A stretch of DNA of 64,000 nucleotides from NCBI RefSeq assembly GCF_000421405.1, contig NZ_ATWY01000001.1:62001-126000 (forward strand), written 5' to 3'. The notes below the pieces were generated by a model. It did not search any database. It saw only the letters and a list, made by a program, of their open reading frames with translations, and had not been told where the DNA came from. The DNA comes from Butyrivibrio sp. NC2007. GTDB taxonomy: Bacteria > Bacillota > Clostridia > Lachnospirales > Lachnospiraceae. Shown here one piece after another: positions 9,120 to 17,600 of the stretch. The translations under genes and the position numbers were made by a program. Each line of letters begins with the position of its first letter. The stretch's first letter is position 1.

Positions 9120-10211
9120 ATGAAGCTGGTATCTGTTGACAAGTTAATACCCGGAATGGTTGTTTCAGAGAATGTCTATACTCTGGATGACAGGCTTGTA
9201 CTTCCCAAGGATACAGTCCTTGATCAGAAGGATATTGAGAGAATAAAATCCTATTCGCTCTACAATATCTTTGTTGAAGAGGAGATGAAACCTGTCGGGA
9301 CAGGCGCCAAAAAGCCTGAAGGGCCTCTTGCGACACCGTCATATGCAGAGAAGATAAGAAACACCGAGGAGTTTATCATATTCAAGCAGCACATCGAGGA
9401 CTACTCTGAGCAGCTTGAAGAATCCTTTAGAATGCTCGCAAATGACTCCATTCCTCTGGATGTTGAGAAACTTACTGAGCCTGTTTATCACCTGTTTGTA
9501 GAAGCCGGTGGTACAGCGGGTATTTTTGATATGCTTCATAATCTGAGAGATAATTCCGATGCAGTTTTCATGCATTCCCTTAATGTATCCCTTATCAGCA
9601 ATACTCTGGCAACCTGGATGAAACTGCCTGAAGAAAAGATTCAGGTAGCTACAGCTGCAGGCCTTCTTCATGACATAGGCAAAATGCTTGTTCCGTCAGA
9701 ACTCCTTAACAAGAAGCAGGAGCTTACCGAGTATGAGCAGAGAGCTATGAATGAACATGTTATAAAGGGATATGAGCTGGTCAAGGATAAGAACATTGAT
9801 TCACATATCAAGAACACTATCCTTATGCATCATGAACTAAGGGATGGAAGCGGATTTCCACTTCATCTTAAAAATGAAAAGATCGATGAGATCGCATCTA
9901 TTGTTACCGTAGCAAACGTCTATGATAACCTGACATCCAGGAGAATCTACAGAGAACCTGTATGTCCTTTTGCTGTGCTTGAACAGTTTGAGAAAAACGG
10001 CTTAGATAAGTACGAACCTAATGCCATCATGACTTTTATGGGTAACATCGTAAATACCTTTATTGCCAACAGAGTAAAACTCAGTAACGGACAGGTTGGC
10101 GAAATAATCTTTATCAATCCTGATCATCTTTCTAAGCCGACAGTTAAATGCGGAGATGAGTTTGTTGATCTTGCGCACAATAAAGGCTTATCAATCACCG
10201 CAGTCATCTAA
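9120..10211 (+). CDS. HD-GYP domain protein, putative cyclic di-GMP phosphodiesterase
   Basis: A 363 aa cytoplasmic protein. The N terminus (MKLVSVDKLIPGMVVSENV) matches the small beta domain usual at the start of these HD-GYP proteins, which fixes the start at 9120. An acidic linker follows. The HD domain has LLHDIGKMLVPSE near residue 180 and HHELRDGSGFP near 238, where the classical signature is HHExxDGxGYP; Phe replaces Tyr. ANVYDNLTSRR completes the metal-dependent core. The expected role is hydrolysis of c-di-GMP and hence control of motility, pili or surface polymers; the type IV pilus at 58-64 kb is a possible target. The substitution is conservative, so activity is plausible but unproven. 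Confidence 0.85.
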   Translation: MKLVSVDKLIPGMVVSENVYTLDDRLVLPKDTVLDQKDIERIKSYSLYNIFVEEEMKPVGTGAKKPEGPLATPSYAEKIRNTEEFIIFKQHIEDYSEQLEESFRMLANDSIPLDVEKLTEPVYHLFVEAGGTAGIFDMLHNLRDNSDAVFMHSLNVSLISNTLATWMKLPEEKIQVATAAGLLHDIGKMLVPSELLNKKQELTEYEQRAMNEHVIKGYELVKDKNIDSHIKNTILMHHELRDGSGFPLHLKNEKIDEIASIVTVANVYDNLTSRRIYREPVCPFAVLEQFEKNGLDKYEPNAIMTFMGNIVNTFIANRVKLSNGQVGEIIFINPDHLSKPTVKCGDEFVDLAHNKGLSITAVI

Positions 10212-10232
10212 AAGTAAATTTGCACAAAAGCA

Positions 10233-10260
10233 GGAAACGAAATTTGGTAAAAGCGTTTCT
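10233..10260 (+). promoter_or_regulatory. Upstream inverted-repeat operator GGAAAC-N16-GTTTCT
   Basis: GGAAACG (10233-10239) and CGTTTCT (10254-10260) form an inverted repeat with hexamer starts 22 bases apart, about two helical turns. It lies just upstream of a TATAAT (10265-10270). A second site of the same geometry is at 10297-10324. It reads best as a dimer-binding site. The 14-base loop and lack of a T run argue against a terminator. Confidence 0.5.
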
Positions 10261-10264
10261 TGTT

Positions 10265-10270
10265 TATAAT
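10265..10270 (+). promoter_or_regulatory. Putative -10 element for the 10380-13738 operon
   Basis: TATAAT at 10265-10270. The best -35 is a weak TTTGGT (10243-10248, spacer 16) that would lie inside the upstream inverted repeat. This leaves a leader of roughly 100 bases containing the second inverted repeat. A weak -35 overlapped by an operator fits regulated expression. Confidence 0.5.
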
Positions 10271-10296
10271 ATTGCCTTTTGTTACTATAAGCATGT

Positions 10297-10324
10297 GGAA
10301 ACCATTAATTCGTTATCGGTTTCC
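10297..10324 (+). promoter_or_regulatory. Downstream inverted-repeat operator GGAAAC-N16-GTTTCC
   Basis: GGAAACC (10297-10303) and GGTTTCC (10318-10324) are perfect 7-base arms with hexamer starts 22 bases apart, the same geometry as the site at 10233-10260. The two sites are 64 bases apart and bracket the -10 element. Two bound dimers could loop the promoter; the regulator is unknown. Confidence 0.55.
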
Positions 10325-10379
10325 TAGTATAGAAACAAATGTCATTTAAACAGCCATGTTCGGCGGAATGGAAGGTAAT

Positions 10380-11852
10380 ATGACTGACAGATCTAAAGTA
10401 ATATTCGGTAATGTCATTGATGCAAAAGATTACAATAAAGCATTAAAATCCAAAAAGAAATTCATGAAGAAATACGGAGATGATTCAAACGTCGATTATA
10501 AGATCAGAGTATCTGACAACGAAGTAATAGGACCAATCCTCGGAGTTAAGAATATAGATGTAACTGCTAAGATTCCTGCAAACGAAGGCACAATTGACAA
10601 GGATAAAGCAATCATTGTTGGAAACATCAGAATGGGCTTTGGTCATTACCGTATTTCAATGGCTATGGCTTCTTACGCACAGCACCTTGGATATACACCT
10701 TACTGGCTTGATCTTAATTCATTTAAAGAGACAACCTGTACCAAGGTAATCAGTGCTCAGAATGACCTTTATTCCCTTGGTTCAAGGCTTTCCAAGAATC
10801 CTATCTTCAATAAGCTCGTCTGGGAGCCTACAAATTATGAAGGATTCAGAGCCCTGACCTACAATTCATCAGATCAGAAGAACGCAGAGCTTATGGCTCC
10901 TGTATACAGAAATATTGATAAAGACATTCCTGTTATCGCAACTCATGTATGGCCTGCCCAGGCAGCTATTCATGCAGGAATGAAGCATGTTGTAAATGCA
11001 ATCCCTGATAACTGGCCAATGGCGCTTCACCTTTCAGAAGGTTCCCTTCACACCATACAGTGCAGAAATGCATACATGGGATACAGGATCCTCAACGGAA
11101 TGAACAAGAAAAAGGTATGTAGCCCAATGCCTCAGGATTCTCTTGTTTATACAGGCCACTATATAGATTACGAGCTTGTAGAGAACATTGAAAAAGACTG
11201 CGAAGCACGCGTGGCCAGAAGAGAAATGAGAAAGCCTATGAGATTTCTTTTGACCATCGGCGGAGCCGGAGCACAGAAGGAAATCTTTGCTGAGATCATT
11301 AAGCATCTGATCCCATACATCAGGGATAACAAGGCAGCTCTCTATGTAAATGTTGGTGATTACAGAAACGTCTGGGATGAGCTGGTAAAAGAGATCCCGG
11401 GAATGAAGGAACTTGCAACAGAGCATATGGATAAATGGGATGACACCTGCAAGTTTGCAGAGGATGCCCTTGATGAGAACACACTGGTTACAGGAATTCA
11501 TGGCTTCTATCATGCAGATATCTTCAAGGCTGTATATACAACAAACCTCCTTATGAGAAGCTGCGACGTACTTGTTACAAAGCCAAGTGAACTTGCATTT
11601 TACCCGGTTCCCAAGCTCTTTATAAAGAGAGTAGGTAAGCATGAGATGTGGGGTGCAATCCATTCAGCCGAGATCGGCGACGGCACACTGGAGTGCAGAG
11701 ATATTCCTCATACAATCCAGATGCTTGAGCAGTTCTTAAAGACAGATCTTCTCAATGAAATGTGTGCAAATATTATTGAGAACAAAAAGGCCGGAATCTA
11801 CGATGGAGCAAAGAAAGTAGTAGAGCTGGCAGTAGCAATGAAAAATAAATAA
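10380..11852 (+). CDS. Protein of unknown function with GT-B glycosyltransferase-like features
   Basis: About 490 aa from ATG 10380, which follows GGAATGGAAGG; an ATG at 10356 lacks a ribosome site. I cannot name the family. Two halves are visible. The first carries IIVGNIRMGFGHYRISMAMA (residues ~74-93), resembling the N-terminal Gly-rich/GH motif of MurG and MGDG-synthase type enzymes. The second begins FLLTIGGAGAQKEIF (~289) and contains SCDVLVTKPSELAFYPVPKL (~393), resembling the GT-B donor-binding domain. There is no signal peptide or membrane segment. It lies 23 bases before a GPH sugar symporter, so it may act on the imported sugar or a glycolipid. Phosphorylase-like chemistry is equally possible. 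Confidence 0.75.
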   Translation: MTDRSKVIFGNVIDAKDYNKALKSKKKFMKKYGDDSNVDYKIRVSDNEVIGPILGVKNIDVTAKIPANEGTIDKDKAIIVGNIRMGFGHYRISMAMASYAQHLGYTPYWLDLNSFKETTCTKVISAQNDLYSLGSRLSKNPIFNKLVWEPTNYEGFRALTYNSSDQKNAELMAPVYRNIDKDIPVIATHVWPAQAAIHAGMKHVVNAIPDNWPMALHLSEGSLHTIQCRNAYMGYRILNGMNKKKVCSPMPQDSLVYTGHYIDYELVENIEKDCEARVARREMRKPMRFLLTIGGAGAQKEIFAEIIKHLIPYIRDNKAALYVNVGDYRNVWDELVKEIPGMKELATEHMDKWDDTCKFAEDALDENTLVTGIHGFYHADIFKAVYTTNLLMRSCDVLVTKPSELAFYPVPKLFIKRVGKHEMWGAIHSAEIGDGTLECRDIPHTIQMLEQFLKTDLLNEMCANIIENKKAGIYDGAKKVVELAVAMKNK

Positions 11853-11875
11853 GCCAAAAGGCGAGGGAGACAATC

Positions 11876-13738
11876 GTGGAAAAGAGAACTTTAACAGGAC
11901 TTGAGAAATTTGCATACGGTATCGGTGCGGTTGGAAAAGATATGGTCTACATGCTTTCCGCATCATATGTACTTTACTATTTCCAGGACATCATGGGCGT
12001 AAGTGCAATCGCAATGGGTATCATTCTTCTGGTTGCCCGTGTGTTTGATGCATTTAATGACCCTATCATGGGTGTTATCGTAGCCAAGACAAAGACAAAG
12101 TGGGGTAAATTCAGACCCTGGCTCATGATCGGTACTATCACAAATACAGTACTGCTCATCATGATGTTCGCAGCACCGCCTTCATTATCACCTAAGGGAC
12201 TCATTGCTTATGCTGCAGTTACCTACATCATGTGGGGAGTAACCTACACAATGATGGATATTCCTTACTGGTCAATGGTACCTGCCTTTACTGAGAGCGG
12301 AAAAGAGAGAGAAGGTCTTTCAGCTCTTGCCCGTTCCTGCGCAGGTGTGGGTTCAGCCATCATCACAATCGTTACAGTTATGAGCGTTGCAGCAATCGGA
12401 AGCAGCATGGCAGCTAAGAGCACCGACAATATTGTAAAAGAGTTCGATGCAAGCAATACAGCATTTACATATTATGTAATTGAGAGAGATGCTGACGGTA
12501 ATGCAACAAGCAACAAGACAGAGCTTTCAGATGCTTCAGTGGATATCGTAGTAACAGGGACTCAGAAGGTATTTGACGGAGCTGTTGGTGATGAGAATAC
12601 CAAGGCCGGTGTTATTTACCTCAATAATGACAACACAGATTACACCTTTACTGCATCCGGTATAACCCTTGGAAAGTCAGACGGAAACAATGCAATTGAA
12701 ATTTCCATGGATAGCCAGGATTGCGGAGAAGCAGTAGTTGCAGTCTATGTTCCAACTGAGCAGTACAATGCCATTACATCCGCATCGGATAAGTCACTTA
12801 AAATAATGGCTGCATCCACACTTGAAGTTGAGAGACTTGGTTTCAAATACTTCTCCATCATAATCGGCATACTGTTTATTCTCTTTATTACAATTACCTG
12901 TGTTTGCATCAAAGAGAAGTCTACAGTTGATATGAAGACAGCTTCAATCGGAGAGATGTTCAGAGCTCTTGTTCAGAATGATCAGGCCATGACAATTGTT
13001 ATCACCATCGTTCTCGTAAACACAGCGCTTTATATCACATCAAACCTTCTTATTTACTTCTTTAAGTATGACCTTGCAGGAAGCAACTGGCAGGGCAACT
13101 ACACACTGTTCAACACCTTTGCAGGCGGAATGCAGATCCTTGCTATGATGCTTCTGTTCCCGCTCCTTAGAAAGGCATTTACAACACTTAAGATATTCTA
13201 TGTTTGCGTAATTGCAGAAATTGCAGGATATATAGTTCTTCTTACCATGGCTCTCAGCGGAGTTACCAATGTATTCGCATTCTTTGTTCCGGGATTCTTT
13301 ATCATGTCCGGCGCAGGAATCCTCAACGTTGTAGTTACCGTATTCCTTGCAAATACCGTTGACTATGGTGAGATTAAGAACTACAGAAGAGATGAGTCCG
13401 TTATCTTCTCGATGCAGACCTTTGTTGTTAAGCTTGCTTCAGGTATCGCAGCTCTTGTTGCATCTATCTGCCTGACAATCTTCAACATTCAGGAGAGCAG
13501 CGCAGCAGTTCTTGATATGGCAGGTCTTCTTAACAAAATCGCTAATTCAGGTGTGCTTGCATCAATTGATAACAGCTCAGTAATCGGCCTTAGAATGATC
13601 ATGACAATCGGACCTACAGTCGTACTTGTGATCGCGCTTTTATTCTTCAAGGCTAAATACATACTTAATGATGAGAAGCTTCAGGAAATCTCCATGGAGC
13701 TTGTCATGAGAAAATCAGAAGGCATAGAAGAGAAGTGA
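11876..13738 (+). CDS. GPH (MelB-type) sugar:cation symporter with large extracytoplasmic insertion
   Basis: Sodium- or proton-coupled glycoside transporter of the MFS/GPH family, 620 aa against the usual ~450-480. GTG start at 11876 after GCGAGGGAG. Conserved landmarks: DAFNDPIMG in TM2, the cytoplasmic loop KTKWGKFRPW, and DIPYWSMVPAFT after TM4. After TM5 (AGVGSAIITIVTVMSV) there are ~130 hydrophilic, Thr/Asp/Asn-rich residues (~185-318) before TM6 (YFSIIIGILFILFITITCV). By MelB topology this insert is outside the membrane. C-terminal TM7-12 look complete. The context of a downstream secreted GH16 suggests import of beta-glucan oligosaccharides. A terminator 43 bases downstream lies inside the convergent regulator gene. 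Confidence 0.9.
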   Translation: MEKRTLTGLEKFAYGIGAVGKDMVYMLSASYVLYYFQDIMGVSAIAMGIILLVARVFDAFNDPIMGVIVAKTKTKWGKFRPWLMIGTITNTVLLIMMFAAPPSLSPKGLIAYAAVTYIMWGVTYTMMDIPYWSMVPAFTESGKEREGLSALARSCAGVGSAIITIVTVMSVAAIGSSMAAKSTDNIVKEFDASNTAFTYYVIERDADGNATSNKTELSDASVDIVVTGTQKVFDGAVGDENTKAGVIYLNNDNTDYTFTASGITLGKSDGNNAIEISMDSQDCGEAVVAVYVPTEQYNAITSASDKSLKIMAASTLEVERLGFKYFSIIIGILFILFITITCVCIKEKSTVDMKTASIGEMFRALVQNDQAMTIVITIVLVNTALYITSNLLIYFFKYDLAGSNWQGNYTLFNTFAGGMQILAMMLLFPLLRKAFTTLKIFYVCVIAEIAGYIVLLTMALSGVTNVFAFFVPGFFIMSGAGILNVVVTVFLANTVDYGEIKNYRRDESVIFSMQTFVVKLASGIAALVASICLTIFNIQESSAAVLDMAGLLNKIANSGVLASIDNSSVIGLRMIMTIGPTVVLVIALLFFKAKYILNDEKLQEISMELVMRKSEGIEEK

Positions 13739-13741
13739 TTC

Positions 13742-14494
13742 TCATTCCATACTAAACTCATCTTCATTTCCTTTCCAATGAGTACCGTAATACATTTTAC
13801 GGTACTTTTTTGGTGTCATTTTTGTCTCTTCGGAAAAGAGCTTTATGAAGTGGCTCTGGGATGAGAAGGACAGATAAGAAGCAATCTCGACCATAGAAGA
13901 ATCGGAAAACCTGAGAAGGTTCTTGGCCTTATCTATCTTTACTTTTCTTATATAGTCACTTGGAGAGATTCCCATTTCAGACTTGAACAGTCTTGAGATA
14001 TAGCTTGCTGAATTTCCTGTAAAATCAGCAAGATCTTCAATGGTTATACGCTCCTTGATATGGGCATAGATGTAGTTGATGCACTCGGAAATAGGTCTTG
14101 AAAGGGCAGCATTTTGCCTTAGTATCTGCATTCTCTTTGTGTAATCAAGGATCATTTTGTTATGCCACTGTTCAATTTCATCAAGGGTAAAGAGATAATC
14201 AAGCCTCTGAATATAATGGTCTGAAAGCCTGAAAGAGAGCTCCATTTCCATACCGTTTTCGGTGCATATTCTTGAAACGAGTGCAGCTGTAACAATGAAG
14301 TGATACTTAAGATTAAGGACAGGGTCTTTTGACAAAACACCTACACCCTCATTGTCCATAAATCTATGCTGGCGGCAGTTTTCCAATATAGCTTCGACAT
14401 CGCCTCCTGCAACCTGTCTGTAGAACAATAGCTCATCGTTCTGGCTTCTGTGTATCATTTCTTTATCAAGATTAAAGAGCTTTTCAGTATCCAT
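13742..14494 (-). CDS. AraC-family transcriptional regulator
   Basis: A 250 aa regulator, the only minus-strand gene. The C-terminal ~100 residues hold two helix-turn-helix motifs: ITIEDLADFTGNSASYISR and SMVEIASYLSFSSQSHFIK, followed by KMTPKKYRKMY. The N-terminal ~140 residues are an uncharacterised effector domain. ATG at 14494 is chosen because AGGAG lies 6 bases upstream on this strand; an ATG at 14542 would add 16 residues but has no ribosome site. It is divergent from the GH16 gene and convergent (3-base gap) with the GPH symporter, making it the likely regulator of this beta-glucan block. Confidence 0.88.
   Translation of the reverse strand: MDTEKLFNLDKEMIHRSQNDELLFYRQVAGGDVEAILENCRQHRFMDNEGVGVLSKDPVLNLKYHFIVTAALVSRICTENGMEMELSFRLSDHYIQRLDYLFTLDEIEQWHNKMILDYTKRMQILRQNAALSRPISECINYIYAHIKERITIEDLADFTGNSASYISRLFKSEMGISPSDYIRKVKIDKAKNLLRFSDSSMVEIASYLSFSSQSHFIKLFSEETKMTPKKYRKMYYGTHWKGNEDEFSME
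13781..13811 (+). terminator. Terminator of the symporter operon, embedded antisense in the AraC gene
   Basis: The 10-bp perfect stem AGTACCGTAA / TTACGGTACT (13781-13790, 13797-13806) has the 6-base loop TACATT and is followed by TTTTT. It is 43 bases past the symporter stop, inside the last codons of the opposing AraC gene. On the minus strand no T run follows, so it acts only on the plus-strand transcript. Confidence 0.85.
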
Positions 14495-14591
14495 AGTTTT
14501 CTCCTGCATCCTATCTGCTTCTGCAAATGATAACATATCCATGCTTTAAAATGCAATTTAATGTCATGAATATGTTATTTTTTCTTTGCTT

Positions 14592-14621
14592 TTGATATAG
14601 AAATTACAAAAAATGTATTAA
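14592..14621 (+). promoter_or_regulatory. Putative promoter of the GH16 gene
   Basis: TTGATA (14592-14597), an 18-base spacer and TATTAA (14616-14621), 46 bases upstream of the GH16 ATG. The 125-base divergent region is very A/T-rich. The promoter overlaps the inverted repeat at 14602-14637. Confidence 0.45.
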
Positions 14622-14637
14622 CATGACCTTTGTAATT
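14602..14637 (+). promoter_or_regulatory. Inverted repeat AATTACAAA-N18-TTTGTAATT over the GH16 promoter
   Basis: Perfect 9-base arms at 14602-14610 and 14629-14637, centres 27 bases apart. The repeat spans the spacer, -10 and predicted start of the GH16 promoter. It is a candidate operator for the divergent AraC protein or another dimer. A chance repeat in A/T-rich DNA cannot be excluded. Confidence 0.4.
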
Positions 14638-14667
14638 CAACTATAAGTTTTGGGTAAGGAGATGCTT

Positions 14668-17600
14668 ATGAAAAAGTTTAGACGCAGAAGCTTAAGTGTT
14701 ATAGCAATGTCGGCTTGCCTGGCATTTACAGGAATTCAGTTTCCGGTAATAGCTAACGCAGAGACAGATGCTGCAGATGACGGTTATTCTCTTGTCTGGT
14801 CTGATGAATTCGAGGATGGGGCCCTTAATACATCGGATTGGAACGTAGAGCAGCATGAGCCCGGCTGGGTTAATGCAGAGCTTCAGAGATATACTTCTCT
14901 CGACGAGGGTAACATTGAGGTAAGAGACGGAAATCTCGTTATCAAGCCTCATGTAACAGAACCTGAAGTAACCGAAGAAGAAAGCTCAGAGCCGGTAGAA
15001 GTTAAGGAAACAGATGTAGACTTCACTGTTGATTTCGGAGCAGATACATCAGAGTCAATTGCAGTTCAGATCAATTTTGGTCTTATCGGTGATGGCTTTG
15101 AAGGGACCTCAGGTGCTGCAAACGTAACTATTTCAGAAGTTTCATTAAAAGATATTACAGATGAAGAGAATGTAGTCGAAGTTTTCTCATCTTTTGATTC
15201 AAGCTGGATGGGAGGAGTAACATCTCCTGCGACAGGGAGCTTTTGCTTCGATAACGGAGCAGCCTATCTTACGATCGAAAATGCAGGTGATCAAAACTGG
15301 AATTTTCAGATTCAAAAAACCGGTATTACTTTCGAAACAGGACATAAGTACAGCTTCCATATGAAAGCATCATCTGATGCAGACAGATCAGTTGAACTCA
15401 GCGCTCTTGATCCTGACAACGGATATGCATGGTACGGCGGTACAAAGGCTCTTATCGAAGGCAGCGCAGCTCAGGGAAATAGTGGATCTGCCGGCAGTGG
15501 AAAAAGAGAAATCACTTCAGGCCGTATTACTACTCAGAATAAACACGATTTCACATACGGACGTTTCGAGGCAAGAGCTAAGGTTCCTGCAGGTCAGGGA
15601 TATCTTCCTGCATTCTGGCTCATGGCTACAGATGAGGGATTCTACGGACAGTGGCCAAAATGTGGTGAGATCGACATCATGGAAGTAATGGGACAGAATA
15701 CATCAAAGTCCTATCACACAATCCATTACGGATACAGCGCAGGAACAGGACATAAAGAGAACCAGGGAACAAAGGTCCTTTCTGACGGAAGCTTCTCAGA
15801 CGAGTTCCATACCTACACACTTGATTGGGATCCAGGCAAGCTCACATGGTATGTTGATGGCGAGGAAGTTTACACAACAAGTGACTGGTACACAGGAACC
15901 GATGATGACAATCAGGTTACATATCCTGCACCTTTTGATCAGAACTTCTACATCATTCTTAATCTCGCCGTAGGCGGAAGCTGGGTTGGATATCCTGATG
16001 ATGCAGCCTATGCTGATATGAACAACCAGGCATATGAGATTGATTATGTAAGAGTTTATCAGAAGTCTGCTGAGGAATATGAGAGACTTGAAGCAGAATG
16101 TAAGCGCCCTGAGAAGGAAGAAGTTAAATTCAGGGAAGCAGATGAGACCGGCAACTTTGTAATTAACGGGGATTTTGCAAAGGAGATCGGAATTGACGGC
16201 GATGCATCAGCTGATAGGGACAATTGGAAGTTCCACACAGAATCAGATGCTGCAGGCGCAACATACGCTATAAAAGATAATTCCATAAAAGTAACACCTG
16301 AAAAAGCAGGTTCACAGAACCACAGCGTACAGCTCAAGCAGGAAAACATTCCTATGTACAAAGGCTGGGAATATGAGTTTTCTTTCGATGCTGTAGCGGA
16401 TGAAGAGAGAGACATTGTAATTGATGTGGAAGGTCCTGACAGAGGCTGGACCAGATACATGCAGGATACAACCGTAAGAGTTGGAACAACCAAGCAGAGC
16501 TACAGCTACACATTTACAATGAATGACAAGAATGATCCAAACGGATCACTTGAGTTTAACTTTGGTAAGAACACTCCTGCATCAGCAGTAACAATTTCAA
16601 ACGTAAGACTTACACACAAGTCAGGCGATGAGATCGTTGACGACAACGCTAAGGTTATCAGACCTGATGGAAACTATATCTATAACGGATCCTTTGATCA
16701 GGGCGATAGAAGACTTGGTTACTGGGAGTTTGATGAAGAAGATGCGCAGTACATTTCAGTAACTAATTCAGGATCAAAGAGAGAACTTAAAGTAACTGTT
16801 CCTGAAGGTAAGAGCGTAACTGTTAAGCAGTCAGAGCTTTCACCGATTGGCAAGGGTCAGTATGAGCTTTCATTTAACGCAAGATTTGAGAATGGCGCAG
16901 CTGACGGACTTACAGTTAATATGGCAGGAAACAGCTATGCACCTGAGCTTACAGACACAGACTCTAAATTTTCCAAAAAGCTTAATTATGATGAGGATCT
17001 TGACAGGGCAGCATCAAATGTAGAGCTCAAATTTGAGAAAGCCGGAACATATTATCTGGATAACATTTTCTTTACAGAATCAGCTCTTATTAAGAATGGT
17101 TCATTTAACGCAGGTATGGCAAGCTTCAGCCCATATATCGACTCTCAGGTAAAGGCAAATTATGTTGTTGATAATATGAATGGAAACGACAATACATTTG
17201 CAATCACTATTGAGGACACAGTAGCAGAGTCTGCTGCCAACGACTGGTACGTACAGCTCAACCAGGACGGTGTTACTCTTGAGCAAGGAAAGAGCTACAG
17301 ATTGTCCCTGAGAATGAAGTCCTCAATCGAGAGAAAAGTTAAGTACTGCATGCAGCAGTTTGAAGGAGACTGGGCTAACTATTCAGGAAACGGACCTGTA
17401 ACAATCGGACCGGAATGGCAGACCTTCACAACTGAATTTAAGATGGAGTATCCTACAGATACAAAATCAAGATTTAATGTGACTATGGGGTCAATCGACG
17501 GTGAGAGAATTGTTCAGCAGCACGATGTATTTATCGACGATATCTCTCTTATTGAGATTGATGAAGCTGTAGTAGAGCCTGTAGTCCCTCAGCCTGGAGA

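Noticed and set aside
10233..10261. Rho-independent terminator after the HD-GYP gene.
   Set aside because: The 14-base loop is too large, no T run follows, and the same arm geometry recurs at 10297-10324, which fits operators better.
10244..10262. Catabolite-response (cre) element reading AAGAAACGCTTTTAC on the minus strand.
   Set aside because: Only one half resembles the cre consensus; the inverted-repeat pair explains the same bases better.
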